Shown: positions 1-11,110 of the stretch, in pieces
How the letters are laid out: the number at the start of each line of letters is the position of its first letter
Numbering within the stretch: the stretch's first letter is position 1
Origin: Cladophialophora immunda
Lineage: Eukaryota; Ascomycota; Eurotiomycetes; Chaetothyriales; Herpotrichiellaceae
Length of the DNA stretch: 64,000 nt
NCBI RefSeq assembly: GCF_000835495.1
Contig: NW_015622547.1
Location: forward strand, 62,001-126,000
Direction of reading: 5' to 3'
Position numbers and translations under genes: made by a program
The notes under the pieces: generated by a model
Database searches by the model: none
What the model saw: the letters and a program-made list of their open reading frames with translations, nothing else
What the model was told of the DNA's origin: nothing

Positions 1-1989
1 GTCCCAGGTGATTGGGATCCCGGACGAAGTCGCTGGAGAGGTCCCTATTGCGGTAATCAAGTATGCAGGCGGAGACACCAACGTTGCCATCAAAATCCAG
101 AGATGCGTTCTGGAAAAAATGGGTCCTGCATATGCGATAGAGCGGGTGATCAATCTATACGATCTCGGTTTGGAAGACTGGCCGAAAACCAGCTCTGGGA
201 AGGTCCTCAAGCGAGACTTACGACTGATGGTTGAGAACTTGCTTGCATCAACCAGCTCGGTGCAGACTAACCGACCCCAGAATGGGGAATATCCGCGAGA
301 CAAAATGCAGATTGACGAAGTCCAGCTGCAGAACCTTCTGCTCAAACGCGTTCAAATTCAAGGAATCCTGGTCTCGAACATCGATGACAATTTCCACGAT
401 GCTGGCATGGATAGCCTGCTTGCACTCAGGCTGGGGAATGCTATTGATCGAGATCCTGAGCTGAACCTACACTCAAAGCTCCCTGCGGAAGACATATTTC
501 AATATGGCACCGTACGGCGCCTTGCAGCTCACTTGATGGCTCATCTACATGGGACCAAGGGCCAAATTATTGCTTCGTCCTACCTCGACGCCATCGTTGA
601 TGAAATGGAGTCCATGGTTGAAAAATACGGACGGTTTCGCATACACCAACCCTCGAGGGATGCTGTCGCTCAAAAGGGATCAGTTGTAAGACGACTTAAC
701 TCCCTGCTATGTGCAGCTGTACATACTAACTATCGCCTCAGATCCTCACCGGTGCTACCGGCTCTCTAGGAGCTCATATCCTTGCCATCCTGATTGCCAG
801 GGATGATGTTTCTACGATATATTGCCCGGTGAGAGGACGGGAACCCACAAAGCGACTAGCAGAATCTCTCCGCAGGCGGTCTCTCGAGGCACCAAAATAC
901 GCTGAAAAGGTCAAGGTAGTCAGGATCGAGGCAGGGAAGGCCTGGTTTGAGTCGGACGAGGCTACGAAAGAGGCCCTGCTCGACAGTCTAACTCTTATCG
1001 TTCACGCCGCATGGCCAGTGAACTTCCACCTGCCCTTGGCATCGTTCCGCTCTCATCTGCGTGACCTGCAGAGGTTGATCCAACTATCATTGGATGTGCG
1101 ACTATCGCAGCCCGCTTGCTTTATGTTCTGTTCCTCAATGGGTGTTGCATTAAGCACTCGAGGTCAAAAGCGAATCGCCGAGGAGCCCATTATGGACTTC
1201 CGACAAGGCATGAGTAACGGGTACACCCAGTCGAAGCTTGTCGCAGAATATGTTGTGCAGAGGGCAGTCGAAGACTGCGGTGCACTGGCGTGCAATTTGC
1301 GAATTGGCCAAATTGTGGGAGACACCATGCATGGGAGTTGGAACGAGCACGAAGCCATACCGCTCATGATTCGCTCTGCACTGAGTGTAGGGACTTTGCC
1401 AGCTCTGGACATGGTAAGAGGAATCAAACCGGCGTCAACCATCTGCGCACTTCTTCTGACACTTGAACGAATCTAGGAATGCTCATGGATCCCTGTCGAC
1501 ACTCTTGCCAAAGCCATTGTTGAAATTGCGACATTTCCAGATCGCCAGCAGCCACCTAGGCTCGTGTACAATATGTGTAGCAGGCTCTCTTTCTCCTGGG
1601 TGACAGACCTGTTGCCAGCACTCGCAGACGCAGGACTCAAATTCGAGGCTGTACCATTCTCGGAGTGGATCGCGAGCCTGGAAAGCTACAGCGCAACACA
1701 GGGATTGGAAGCGGCGAGCAAACACTGTCCAGCCATCAAACTGATCGATTTCTGGCAAAAGTCATACGGCGGCAAAGAAAAGCGTCACGATGGGGGCCTG
1801 CAATTTGACACCCGTCAGGCAGAAGCAGCGAGTCGAAGCATGGCATCAACTCCTGACGTGATCAAAAGTGGCTTGGTCAAGGTCATGTTGGATTCATGGA
1901 TGAAAACCTGGGGCGGTCACGATGGTACCCCGCCAATCACAAATATGGCTCCAGGTGGATCGGATATGGTGAATGGACGGCAAAGTTGA
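1..1989 (+). CDS. Adenylate-forming reductase (NRPS-like A-T-R), 3' part
   Basis: Partial gene cut by the window edge; 620 C-terminal residues remain. Exons are <2-685, 742-1413 and 1477-1989, with introns of 56 nt (branch TACTAAC at 724-730) and 63 nt. Order seen: the end of an AMP-binding domain with the A10-type motif KTSSGKVLKRDLR; a carrier domain with the phosphopantetheine serine in GMDSL; and a thioester-reductase domain starting ILTGATGSLGAH (NADPH-binding GxxGxxG), with HAAWPVNF and the catalytic pair in GYTQSK (YxxxK). Known for the family: a carboxylic acid is adenylated, tethered to the carrier arm and released reductively as an aldehyde or alcohol. There is no condensation domain in the visible part. 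A regulator and a monooxygenase follow on the same strand, which may indicate a small metabolic cluster. Substrate specificity lies in the missing A-domain core and cannot be read. Confidence 0.88.
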
Positions 1990-2741
1990 GATCGATCGAT
2001 ATAATGACCGACCGCACAGGACGATGCATTCGAGGCTTCGTCCGTCCAGCTGCTTTTACGACGACTGAGAACGATTCCATTAGGAGCTGGCGGCCACAAA
2101 CAGTGAAGCGTGGTCCCGCTCATTATCTGGCCACGGTTTGAAATGGGCTAATTGGGCGCACGAGGTAGACAAGGGTCAGCCGGGCTGGACTGGGGAGACA
2201 CAGAGTTGGGGTGCTCGGTGAATGATCTCCGCTCCAACACGAGATTGCCGCTGCTCCGTGCCATCCGCCAAGCTATGTTCGCCTTGCCCCTGCTGGATGA
2301 TTTCTGTTTCTTCCTCAGAGTGACGAGATAGAGCGATATTGCCGCCGGAGATCATAGAAAGAGTTCTCACTCCTGGTGATAGCCAGGCATGGCAAAAGAA
2401 GGAAGACAGGAGCTCACACTGGGAGGCGGAGGTCTTGGTCCAGGCCCCTGAAGTCGTCGGCCTTGTGCCCCGCTCGATGGTATCCACTTCTCATAGACGA
2501 GCGAATAGCAATTGAAGATTCAATCAGCCAACCGGGCCCTCGCCCTCCACAGCCATGACCCCGGTTTCTCCGCGATTTTGGGTGCTGGCGAGTCGCCGAG
2601 GGTGAAACTTGCGACGCTCTGAGGGGCCAGCAGGACATTCCTCTTCTATCCCTCCCCGCACACTTTCTTCTGTCCTCCTTGAGGTTGACAAACTCTGAAG
2701 CAGAGCATTCAGCCGATACACAGTATCTTGCGACCTCATTC
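1990..2741. other. Intergenic region upstream of regulator 1
   Basis: About 750 bases between the reductase stop and the regulator ATG. Only short, composition-driven reading frames on both strands. No RNA gene or repeat was recognised; it presumably holds the regulator promoter. Confidence 0.5.
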
Positions 2742-5261
2742 ATGATGCTCGAGAGTCCTTTTGCCTCTAGCTATTCGCCCATCGCGGCCGGAGTTCCAGA
2801 GGACACAACTAAGAATCCGCACACAACTCCACCACCAGTCTCCGACGATGCAGAAAACACGTATGTTGAGGATCCTCGCTTGCGGAAGCCTGGAGGGACC
2901 AAACGGCGACTGTCGTTGGCGCCAAAGTCCCAGCCCAGGAGCTCTAAGACCTTAGCATGTCTCAACTGCCGACCCAGGAAAATAAAGGTCTGTGCATGAT
3001 TCCCGGAAGCCTGCATATGCTGTGGTACTAACAATGTAACAGTGTGAACGCGTCGGGGGTACCTGTGAGAGATGCCGGACGTTGGACATTCCTTGCAGAT
3101 TGCCTGATCGCGACGAAAGGCGGGTGTGAGTTGTTTTCCAACAGTCGCAATAAGGCCCCAAAGATTGACCCAACTCCGCAGGCGCTATTCAAAGGATTAT
3201 ATTATACAACTCCAGGACCAAATCGCCGAGTTGCGAAGCACTGTGGCAAATATGCAAGCAGCATACGCCCAACCAAAATCGCCGTCGCAACCCCTGCATT
3301 GGCCGGCCGCAGTATCGGTTTCGCCATCCCAAGTTCAACCGCAACTACCAGTGCAGTTGCAAGCTTCCGATTCTTTAGGCTCGCCCACGTTGATGACGGA
3401 CGACTCCAGCGCCATTGGGGAAAGACCCAGCAAAGGGACACCAGAATCGGAACCAGGTGAGAGCCTCATCAGCCGCTTGTGCGAGGCCCAAGGACGACTC
3501 AATAGCAAGGACGACGGCCATCTACGATATTTCGGACCCACTTCTAGCCTCCATCTGACGGAGAGCGTCACCTCGATCTTCAAATACTGCAGTGACGTCT
3601 CAAAATTTGGAGCGGACTTTGAGAAGGACGTCCCCTGGGCGCTGCAACAGTATCTCCTGGATCTATATTGGAAATATCAGCACAACATCCTGCATATTAT
3701 TCACAAGGAAGCCTTTATCGCCGGGATGCAGACGCAGCAAGGCCCATACTTCAGCCGTTGTCTCTTGTTGTGTCTCCTGGCTTCCGCTGCTCGGATCTCC
3801 GTGAGCCCGGAGATCAGAGCTTTGTCTGTGCCGGCAGATGACGACGAAACCGGCGAGAAGCCCATATTGACCAGGCAGGCTGAGGAAGCTTTGGAAGAAG
3901 AGCTCTTGAATCCGGGGTTGACGACCATTCAATCGTTGATGCTGCTTAGTATCATCGACTGCTGCCAATCGAATGACTCGCGGGGATGGATGCGATCAGG
4001 TGCTCTACGCCCTTCTTTGCCCTTGAGCGCTCGAATTGACCTGTGCCTAGGAAACGCATGTCGGTTGGCTTTTGACCTTGGCCTTCACCAAAACTGGTCT
4101 CGGATACCCAATACGAAGCTCTCTGCACTCGACCTCGAGGTTAGACAGGTCATACTTTGGGGCTGTGTGGGCTTTGATAGGTGCGGAGTCTGAATTCAGT
4201 CTTCACAGCAGAAACTGACAGTGCAATGTTCAGACTATGGTCGCTCTATCTCGGGCGTCCACCTGTCATCAAGTTGAGTGACGTCTCCATTGACCGTCCG
4301 CACAGGAATGCACCGACGTGGGACATGAAGATGTTTGCTGCTTGGGCCGAACTGCTCGAACTTTCAGGCCATATCAGCGAGAAACTGTTTGTTTCCCGGA
4401 CACGCAATCTTTTGAGATCACAGAGCTGACAAACCCCATCAGAAATACCAATACTTGCTTCCAAGAACAGATCGACTTCTTCACGGAGGCACTGCAAAGA
4501 TGGGATGCAAGCCTTGATCACACCCTGACATTCTTTCCAAATGCACCCCCTGGCATATATTTGCTTCGGTGAGCCGTCGTCACACTTTGTATCAAGCTTT
4601 GGCACACTTACAATGGCTCTTTAGAATCCAATATTCGGCTTTGACGATTCTGGTCAACAGGCACAACGCGGGATATGGCAATCCGGAGAAGCGGAACTGT
4701 CAGAACTCGAATAGGTCACGAAGGATCTGCCTTGAACACGCTTTCACAATCTCGAACCTGGTCCTAAACTATGCGACTCATCACGGTGAGGCCAACACAA
4801 TGCTCGGCTCGGCCTTGTACAATATTACCATGGCCGCCACCATCTTCGTCGCCGAAATCAATGAAAGGAATCGACAAGAGGTGTCCGACGAGACGGCTGC
4901 CTTAGCAACGTGTCTGAAAGCCATGAAAGAGATGGAGAGCGCCGAGATTGTCGCTCGAAATCTCCGCAGGATTCTACAGACCATCATGCGAGTGTGTCGA
5001 GTCTGCGATGTTCCTGATTTTGGCGAGCCAATGGATCCTCCCACCGAATGGCAACGGCCAAAAACAGGTACAGCGCTCAGTGGCACTGATGCAACAGTTA
5101 CGACGCTTATCGCCAAGCGATTAGACGACAGCATGAACGACAGCGACAATGATTTTACCTGCCTCAATTTCGATCCGGTGGCGTTCGACAGTGTATTCCA
5201 GCTACCTTTTGACGAAGCCTTACTAGATCCGTCCTCAGTGAGTGCATTTCTGGCGCCTTGA
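2742..5261 (+). CDS. Zn2Cys6 transcription factor 1 (fungal_trans domain)
   Basis: Six exons join to a 747-residue protein: 2742-2987, 3043-3125, 3182-4180, 4234-4386, 4443-4568 and 4625-5261. The introns are 53-56 nt and all phases agree. The zinc cluster is rebuilt across the first intron: CLNCRPRKIKC followed by C-x2-C-x6-C spacing, the six cysteines of a Gal4-type DNA-binding domain. A basic, coiled-coil-like linker (YIIQLQDQIAELRSTV) follows. The middle is a fungal-specific transcription factor domain, with the typical ILWGCVGFDRLWSLYLGRP stretch restored by the 4181-4233 intron. The start is the first in-frame ATG; upstream in-frame codons are not ATG. It sits between the A-T-R reductase and a monooxygenase on the same strand, so it may control them, but no target site was proven. 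Confidence 0.88.
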
Positions 5262-5968
5262 AGAGCACTTTAGATAGATAAATGAAGACACCATAGCCAT
5301 AAAGCCGTGTTACCCTACATTTTTAGTTCGCGGTAGCTTACGTCTCTTTTGGTAACAGTGTCGACGTCTTTATCTAATTGAATGATACAGCCGTTTTATT
5401 CTTCTGGACAATCTTCGGCATCCAAATACGAGATAGAAAGACCAGCTAGAGGGCGGCAACTTTTGCTGCCTGCCTCCATGGCGAATAATCACCTCGTGTG
5501 AAAATGAACTCTACGTTCAATAGGGTTGGAGAGGCACCTAACACCCTCGAAGCCTCACCTGAGCCAAGCCAACGGACATTCAATCTCGGCCAGCGCACTT
5601 TGATTTGGCTTTCATCCCCCATATCGACCTCGGCTATGCCCACTCAAGCATGCGGAGACACGCTGCTGGATACGGACGGTGAATGGACTCCGAGCGAGAC
5701 AGACCCAAGCACACCACATTCGGAGAATACAATCCCCAATTTTATAGTTGGCAGTAAATAGAGACGGAATATAGCAAGCCCATCTAACTCGCGAGTGTAT
5801 ATATAACAGCTTAAGGACCAGAAACTCCTGCATCCCATCCAAGCCAGAGTCTTTCCCTACACAACGAGGACGAGGACCATTCCACTTTTACTCGCGCGTG
5901 ACTCTACCTGTTCCCAGTAGATACCGTACTCATTTGCTCCTCGCGAGCCTTTTATACCTACCGCAACC
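5262..5968. other. Intergenic region, promoter of monooxygenase 1
   Basis: About 700 bases with no convincing gene. An 80-odd-codon open frame near 5498-5761 shows no recognisable features. A TATA-like element lies near its end. Confidence 0.5.
5798..5806 (+). promoter_or_regulatory. TATA-like element of monooxygenase 1
   Basis: TATATATAA about 165 bases before the ATG at 5969. This fits a core promoter with a 5' leader, judged from sequence and position only. Confidence 0.4.
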
Positions 5969-7615
5969 ATGGGATCTATCGCCCCAGACTCGAGTCGCCG
6001 AGATGCGATTGTCATTGGAGCAGGCTTCTCTGGCATTTACCAGCTCCACAAGCTCAAGGAGGCCGGGTTCAATGTTCAGCTATACGAAGCCGGATCCGGA
6101 GCCGGTGGTATCTGGCACTGGAACTGCTACCCTGGCGCGCGCGTCGATACTCCGGTGCCGACGTACCAATTGACATCGGACGACAGCTGGACTGGATGGA
6201 GCTGGTCTCAAAGGTTCCCAGACTACTCCGAATTGCGGACCTATTTCCAGCACCTACTCAAAGTATGGGATCTCGGCGACCTCATCACTTACAACACCCG
6301 TGTACAGAGTATGCACTGGGACGACCAGGCGCACGAATGGCGACTTTCCACGAAAAACACAATCACCGGCCAAGAAGGTGAGGCGATCGCTCGCAGTGTC
6401 GTCGTATGTACCGGCTTTGGGTCGAAACCGTACATCCCCGATTTCAAAGGTCTTGAGAAATTCAAGGGCGAATTGCACCACACAGGCTTGTGGCCTCAGT
6501 CAGGCGTCAATATGGAGGGCAAGCGTGTTGCTATCATCGGCACAGGTGCAAGTGGAGTACAGTTGATCCAAGAGGCGGCCAAAGACGCGAAGCATCTCAC
6601 CGTATTTCAGCGGACGCCCAACACGGCCCTGCCTATGAGGAATGATCTGTACGACAAGACTATGAACGACGCCTGGAAAAAGACGTTCCAAAACACTAAG
6701 GATATGATTCTTAAGACGTACGCCGGATTTGATTACGAGTTCAGCCCAGAGTCTGCCCTCAAGGTGTCGCCCGAAGTCAAGAGCGAGTTCTACAAGAGCC
6801 TCCTCTCGAGCGGTGGCTTACATTTCTGGCTGGGGACTTACTCCGATGTCCTCTTCAACGAGGAAGCCAACAATGAGGCGTACGAGGTCTGGAGACAGAG
6901 CGTTTTGCCCCGTATCAAGGACCCCCGAAACCAGGAGATTCTGGCGCCAAAAGTTCCTCCGCACCCCTTTGGTACCAAGCGAATCAGTCTCGAAAAGGGC
7001 TACTTTGAGGTTTTTAACCAAGACAATGTCGACCTGGTTAGCCTTGTGGACAACCCGATCACCGAAATCACCGAGAACACCATCAAGACCGCGGATGGTA
7101 CGGTTGTCGAGGTCGACATGATCTGTGCGGCGACCGGGTTCGATAGCGTCACAGGCGGGATCACGGCTATTGACATTCGAGGTGTTGATCCCAAGCAGTC
7201 GATCAAGGATAAGTGGAACATGGGAACTTATACACTCTTCGGCATGACGGTTTCGGGCTTCCCGAACATGTATATGATGTACGGCCCGCAGGCACCCACA
7301 GCATTCGCTACGGGGCCATCCTCTGCTGAGTGTCAAGGGGACTGGATCACGGCATGCCTGCTGTACCAGCGGGACAACAACATCACCAAGATCGAAGCCA
7401 CTCAAGAGGCTGAGCAGCAGTGGCGGGACCATACCCTCGAGATGGGCGAGAAGGGTCTCTTCACGAAAGCAAAGAGCTGGTACTATGGCGACAACATTCC
7501 AGGGAAGCCCCGTGAAGCCTTGAACTACATGGCAGGGCTTCCGACCTACAGAAACAAAATCTGGGAGTCGGCCAAGGATAACTACAAGGGGTTTGAACTG
7601 TCTACTCGTGCCTGA
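5969..7615 (+). CDS. Baeyer-Villiger monooxygenase 1 (CHMO-like), single exon
   Basis: Intronless 548-residue flavoprotein, normal length for type I Baeyer-Villiger monooxygenases. An N-terminal FAD Rossmann motif is seen (IVIGAGFSGIYQLHKL), then GGIWHWNCYPGARVDTP. The diagnostic fingerprint is FKGELHHTGLWP (FxGxxxHxxxW[P/D]), followed at once by the NADPH Rossmann motif VAIIGTGASGVQLIQ. The later CAATGFDSVTGG is also typical of the family. Known chemistry: FAD- and NADPH-dependent insertion of oxygen next to a carbonyl, giving an ester or lactone. It is cytosolic by lack of a signal peptide. It is quite different in structure from the 12-exon relative at 51-53 kb, so the two are not a recent local duplication. 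The substrate is unknown. Confidence 0.93.
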   Translation: MGSIAPDSSRRDAIVIGAGFSGIYQLHKLKEAGFNVQLYEAGSGAGGIWHWNCYPGARVDTPVPTYQLTSDDSWTGWSWSQRFPDYSELRTYFQHLLKVWDLGDLITYNTRVQSMHWDDQAHEWRLSTKNTITGQEGEAIARSVVVCTGFGSKPYIPDFKGLEKFKGELHHTGLWPQSGVNMEGKRVAIIGTGASGVQLIQEAAKDAKHLTVFQRTPNTALPMRNDLYDKTMNDAWKKTFQNTKDMILKTYAGFDYEFSPESALKVSPEVKSEFYKSLLSSGGLHFWLGTYSDVLFNEEANNEAYEVWRQSVLPRIKDPRNQEILAPKVPPHPFGTKRISLEKGYFEVFNQDNVDLVSLVDNPITEITENTIKTADGTVVEVDMICAATGFDSVTGGITAIDIRGVDPKQSIKDKWNMGTYTLFGMTVSGFPNMYMMYGPQAPTAFATGPSSAECQGDWITACLLYQRDNNITKIEATQEAEQQWRDHTLEMGEKGLFTKAKSWYYGDNIPGKPREALNYMAGLPTYRNKIWESAKDNYKGFELSTRA

Positions 7616-7957
7616 GGGGGCTCTGTTGGCTTGAAGTTGGAGTTTGAGCAAAGTTGTTCGTTTCGGTTGCTGTATTTAAGTCAGGTTTCCTAGTCAAGTC
7701 AAATGGAAATGCTCTGCTTTTGTCAGCCATCCAAGTGTTATTGCCAATGCGCATTGAACCCGGTGCGGAAACCTCCACATTATCGTCTCTGTTCGACTCA
7801 CGGTCTCGTCAAATCCAGGGTGACTACAAGGAGGTATTTCCAGCTTCTGATTGACATTCTGAACTTCCCACGTACTTTCGATTAGAATCAGTGTTCACTG
7901 CACTTGCTTTCCCCCTGAGAAATCGACCGATTTTGCCCGGAACCTTGAACGCATGGT
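7616..7957. other. Convergent intergenic gap
   Basis: About 340 bases between two convergent genes. No gene or repeat seen; probably 3' UTRs. Confidence 0.5.
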
Positions 7958-9277
7958 TCATGTCTTGATCAAAGGCACCACTGCTTCTTGTTCCAGGTCT
8001 CGGTCCTTGGTCGATAGCGTATCCGTGGAGACAAATATTTTCTTCCCAGATCCACAGCGGCCCTGAAGGCGGTACCAAGCAACAACCAGGAACACCATCG
8101 CAGTCAAGCTCACGAGCCCGAGCACAATATTCAGAAACTTGGTCCTTGTCATCTCAGATCGACCCAACCCAGGAGCAACATATACGAGCATGATACCCAT
8201 GACTGGCTCAAGCGAGCCATCCATCATCCGCATTGGCTCGTGCAAGTTGGTATCGTAGTACGCAACGATTGACCATTCATCCTCCGGGGCAATGTCTTCC
8301 CACAACTTGCAGCTTTCAATGCCGGAGACATGTTCTGTCACCTTCCCATCGTCTAGGTACTGATACTGATCATACAGAGCATTCACACTGCAAGCGACCC
8401 TGCCATTATTGATGAAATCGATGTGCGTACCGCCGTCATGCAAATGGCCTCCGACGAAGGCAATTACTCCTTGTGCCGACACTTTCAGGGTCGGACTGGA
8501 ATAGTTGAATACCGAATCTCGATAAGCTGGCACATCGGAGGACCTGCATCCTCCGACATCCATCCAGTAAGGCGTGAGGGAGATAAATTCTTGAGCGTGG
8601 CAGCCTTTGATATACTCGTAAGTTATCGTGAAGACAATGTCCGGCTGCGGCTCGGAATGAAGCATGTTCATCAGGTCGACGGCGAGAGCGACTTCATCCG
8701 CAGGCCCAACGTAGTAACCGGCCTTGACAGTCCTTGGAAATTGTCAGTCGATCCCCGGCTCCCCAGACTTAAAAGGACACTTGCCCGCCAGCAGAAAAAT
8801 CAAGCGCCGTCCTTTCGTTCCCTGAGGCCGCAAACCTCTGGCCATACGACCCGTCCCCACATACCGCATCCGTCCGATTTCTGTTCACCATTACTCCATG
8901 GTGTAGCCACATGCCTGTGTTGGCATCGGCGACGATTCCATCAGCATGCTCAAGACCCATTTGCAGCCACGTGATGACACAGTCCCGGCATGGCAGGGTG
9001 GTCGAGGGCTGGAAAAACTGAGCCATGCCATCATTCTCGCTCATTGGTGGTACCGAGACGGGTGCATATTTAATCGTAACTCTCTCTGAATTATACTCGG
9101 AAAAGGACGACGCAGCGTGCACGACTTTTGTTGTCTCTGTAGAATTGTTAGCATCAAGTGTCTCCAATAGACGAGGCATTTCTCACCCTGAGGAAACAGT
9201 TTTCCCCGCCCATGTCCGGCTCGGGCAGTTTCCGACAACAACAAGAAGCTGAGAAGATAAGTGAGCATCTGGGCCAT
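7958..9277 (-). CDS. SURNod19-like secreted/membrane protein
   Basis: Three exons (9277-9187, 9136-8785, 8732-7958) give 405 residues. The first intron is an ordinary 50-nt GT-AG. The second (8784-8733) needs a GC donor (GCAAGT) and an AG acceptor to read SAGGTVKAGYYV in frame. The N terminus is a signal peptide (MAQMLTYLLSFLLLSETARA). Near the C terminus is one membrane helix (FLNIVLGLVSLTAMVFLVVA) followed by a short basic tail, so the body should face outside the cytosol. GMWLHHGVMV and FVGGHLHDGGTHIDF resemble the stress-up-regulated Nod19 family, related to copper monooxygenase folds; paired histidines could bind metal. The family call rests on remembered motif pattern, not on a search. 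An unrelated fungal surface protein is possible. Confidence 0.6.
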
Positions 9278-10370
9278 TGCTTACTCGTTAACTAGGACCG
9301 GCTTTGGAAAACAGACAATGCTCCAGAGACCGTATCGAAGTGAATTCATCTCTCCGAGATGGATTGGAGACTAAAAAGGGAGCAGCAACTAGGCAGACGA
9401 CAAAAATCGAAACACAAAGACCGAGCTTGATGACGCAGCTTGATACGAGACGGTTGGACGAGAACCCGGCAATTAGCCAATGAGCCAATGGCACATGATG
9501 GCCGCTCGGCTCAACGCTGGGGGTTTCGAGTTTGCAATTTAGAAGAGCAGGAATGTGACCACTTGTCGGTACGAGTATCATCTCACATACAATGGTACTG
9601 TGGACGGCTTCTTGACTTGCTGAGGACCGTTACATGACAGTCTAGCTCGGTGGGTCACAAGGCTGACAATTGCCGTGTGGGGAAAAGAGTGAGTGCGGGC
9701 TGGACTTCCTCATGGCCGTCCTGCGAGATTCGTTGGCCCTGGCAGGAACGTCTTGGTTGATTAATTTAGGAACCTGCTGCTGCTGGCAATTCAAGGGTCA
9801 CGACGCACACCGACCTATGGGTGCAGGACCCAAGGTGCACGAGATAGATTGAGCTCTCACCTTTTGGATGTGCATGCGTTTTGTTGCTAAGCTTTTGATT
9901 GAGTGCCAATACCAAGCTGGAGAGAGTCTAGAACAGCGGCTTCACCCAGAACAATGGAGAGAGGGAAGTAAAGCCGGTATGGGAGCCTTTTGGGGCGAAG
10001 TGAACTGGGCACGTCCAATGCGAGTGCTGATGGTGAGTATTTTTGACCTGCAGTATCTAGATTTGCCGCACGGCTTGAGTACCCCGGCCTATTCTTGAAT
10101 TGAGTCCGAATACGTGCGACATAACGACCAATTGTCGAGAATGGTGTTTCAAGTTGTGGGCCATTCCAGCCATCTGCTTGGGGCCAGATGATACTCGTCA
10201 TCGAAGTGGCTAGGTCCATAGTTCCATGCATGAAAATGCTTCTGCCTAACGACCTGGTACCGAGACCTTCGTATATACTCCTCAAGTTAAACTCCTTTCT
10301 GCCTGAGGGATTTTTCCGTCGCCTTCATTTCCATTCCCTACACGGACCGTTGCTCTGAAAATATTGCATC
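9278..10370. other. Intergenic region between divergent genes
   Basis: About 1.1 kb between the start of the SURNod19-like gene and the LITAF-like gene. It holds only short frames without recognisable motifs and should carry both promoters. Confidence 0.5.
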
Positions 10371-10950
10371 ATGTACGGAGAAGAGGCCAAAGGTATTCGA
10401 GTGCAGAGGAGCTGTTCGAATGGACGTAACCAGCTGACATCGCCTGCTGAAGTTTGCCCACCGTACGAAACTCCATCATCTGCAGGCAGCTACACCTCAC
10501 CCGTGATGTAAGTACCGGTATCTTGATGAATTCGGGTTCTCTTCTCATCTCAGTGGCAAGGCATTATCATGCTCCAGCTCCACCAGTCAGGGTGGTATGT
10601 GCAAGCGAGCACTGCTCTGCTCCACCTTTCTATCCGGCTCCCACTGCAATCCACGACCTCGGCCACGTTGAAGCGTTGGTTGACTGTCCGTATTGTGGTA
10701 TAAGAGGGAAGACCAAGACAAGTCTGAGTAGTGGGAATATGAACCAGTCGGTACTTCAACCCAAACCTGTGGACTGGTGCTGACATTTTCTGGGGACAGC
10801 GCATGGGCCGGATGCTTATTCCTTACCACCGTCGTGTTCACATTTGCCCCTTACATGTGCAGCAGCCTCAAGAATGTCGAGCATCGGTGCAGAAGCTGCG
10901 GGAAGCGGCTGGCAGTCTGGCATCGGAGTGGACATACAGTACCCAAGTAG
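10371..10950 (+). CDS. LITAF-domain (SIMPLE-like) membrane-associated protein
   Basis: Three exons (10371-10507, 10561-10746, 10800-10950) give 157 residues; the introns are both 53 nt and no single long frame shows the gene. The N terminus is Pro/Ser/Tyr-rich. The C-terminal LITAF domain is complete: VDCPYCGIRGKTKT, then GNMNHAWAGCLFLTT, the hydrophobic stretch ending FTFAPYM, then LKNVEHRCRSCGKRLAVWH. Family knowledge: paired CxxC knuckles bind zinc while the hydrophobic stretch inserts as a hairpin into late endosomal or lysosomal membranes, and the Pro-rich tail recruits sorting partners. The splice into NHAWAG uses a GTCGGT donor, the only one giving the family sequence. It converges with the regulator at 11.1-13.3 kb. 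Confidence 0.88.
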
Positions 10951-11110
10951 ATCGTGCAGACCAAGGCAGGCTACACTGCGCGTGAAACTACTTGCTGGAG
11001 GTCTTGAAGGGGAGGCGATATCGAGGATCGTGCTCGCGTTGTTTGCGAATTCCTTGATTGGATTTTTGCAGGATGATCAATGCAGAAGAGATTTCGCAGA
11101 CCCCATCTCA

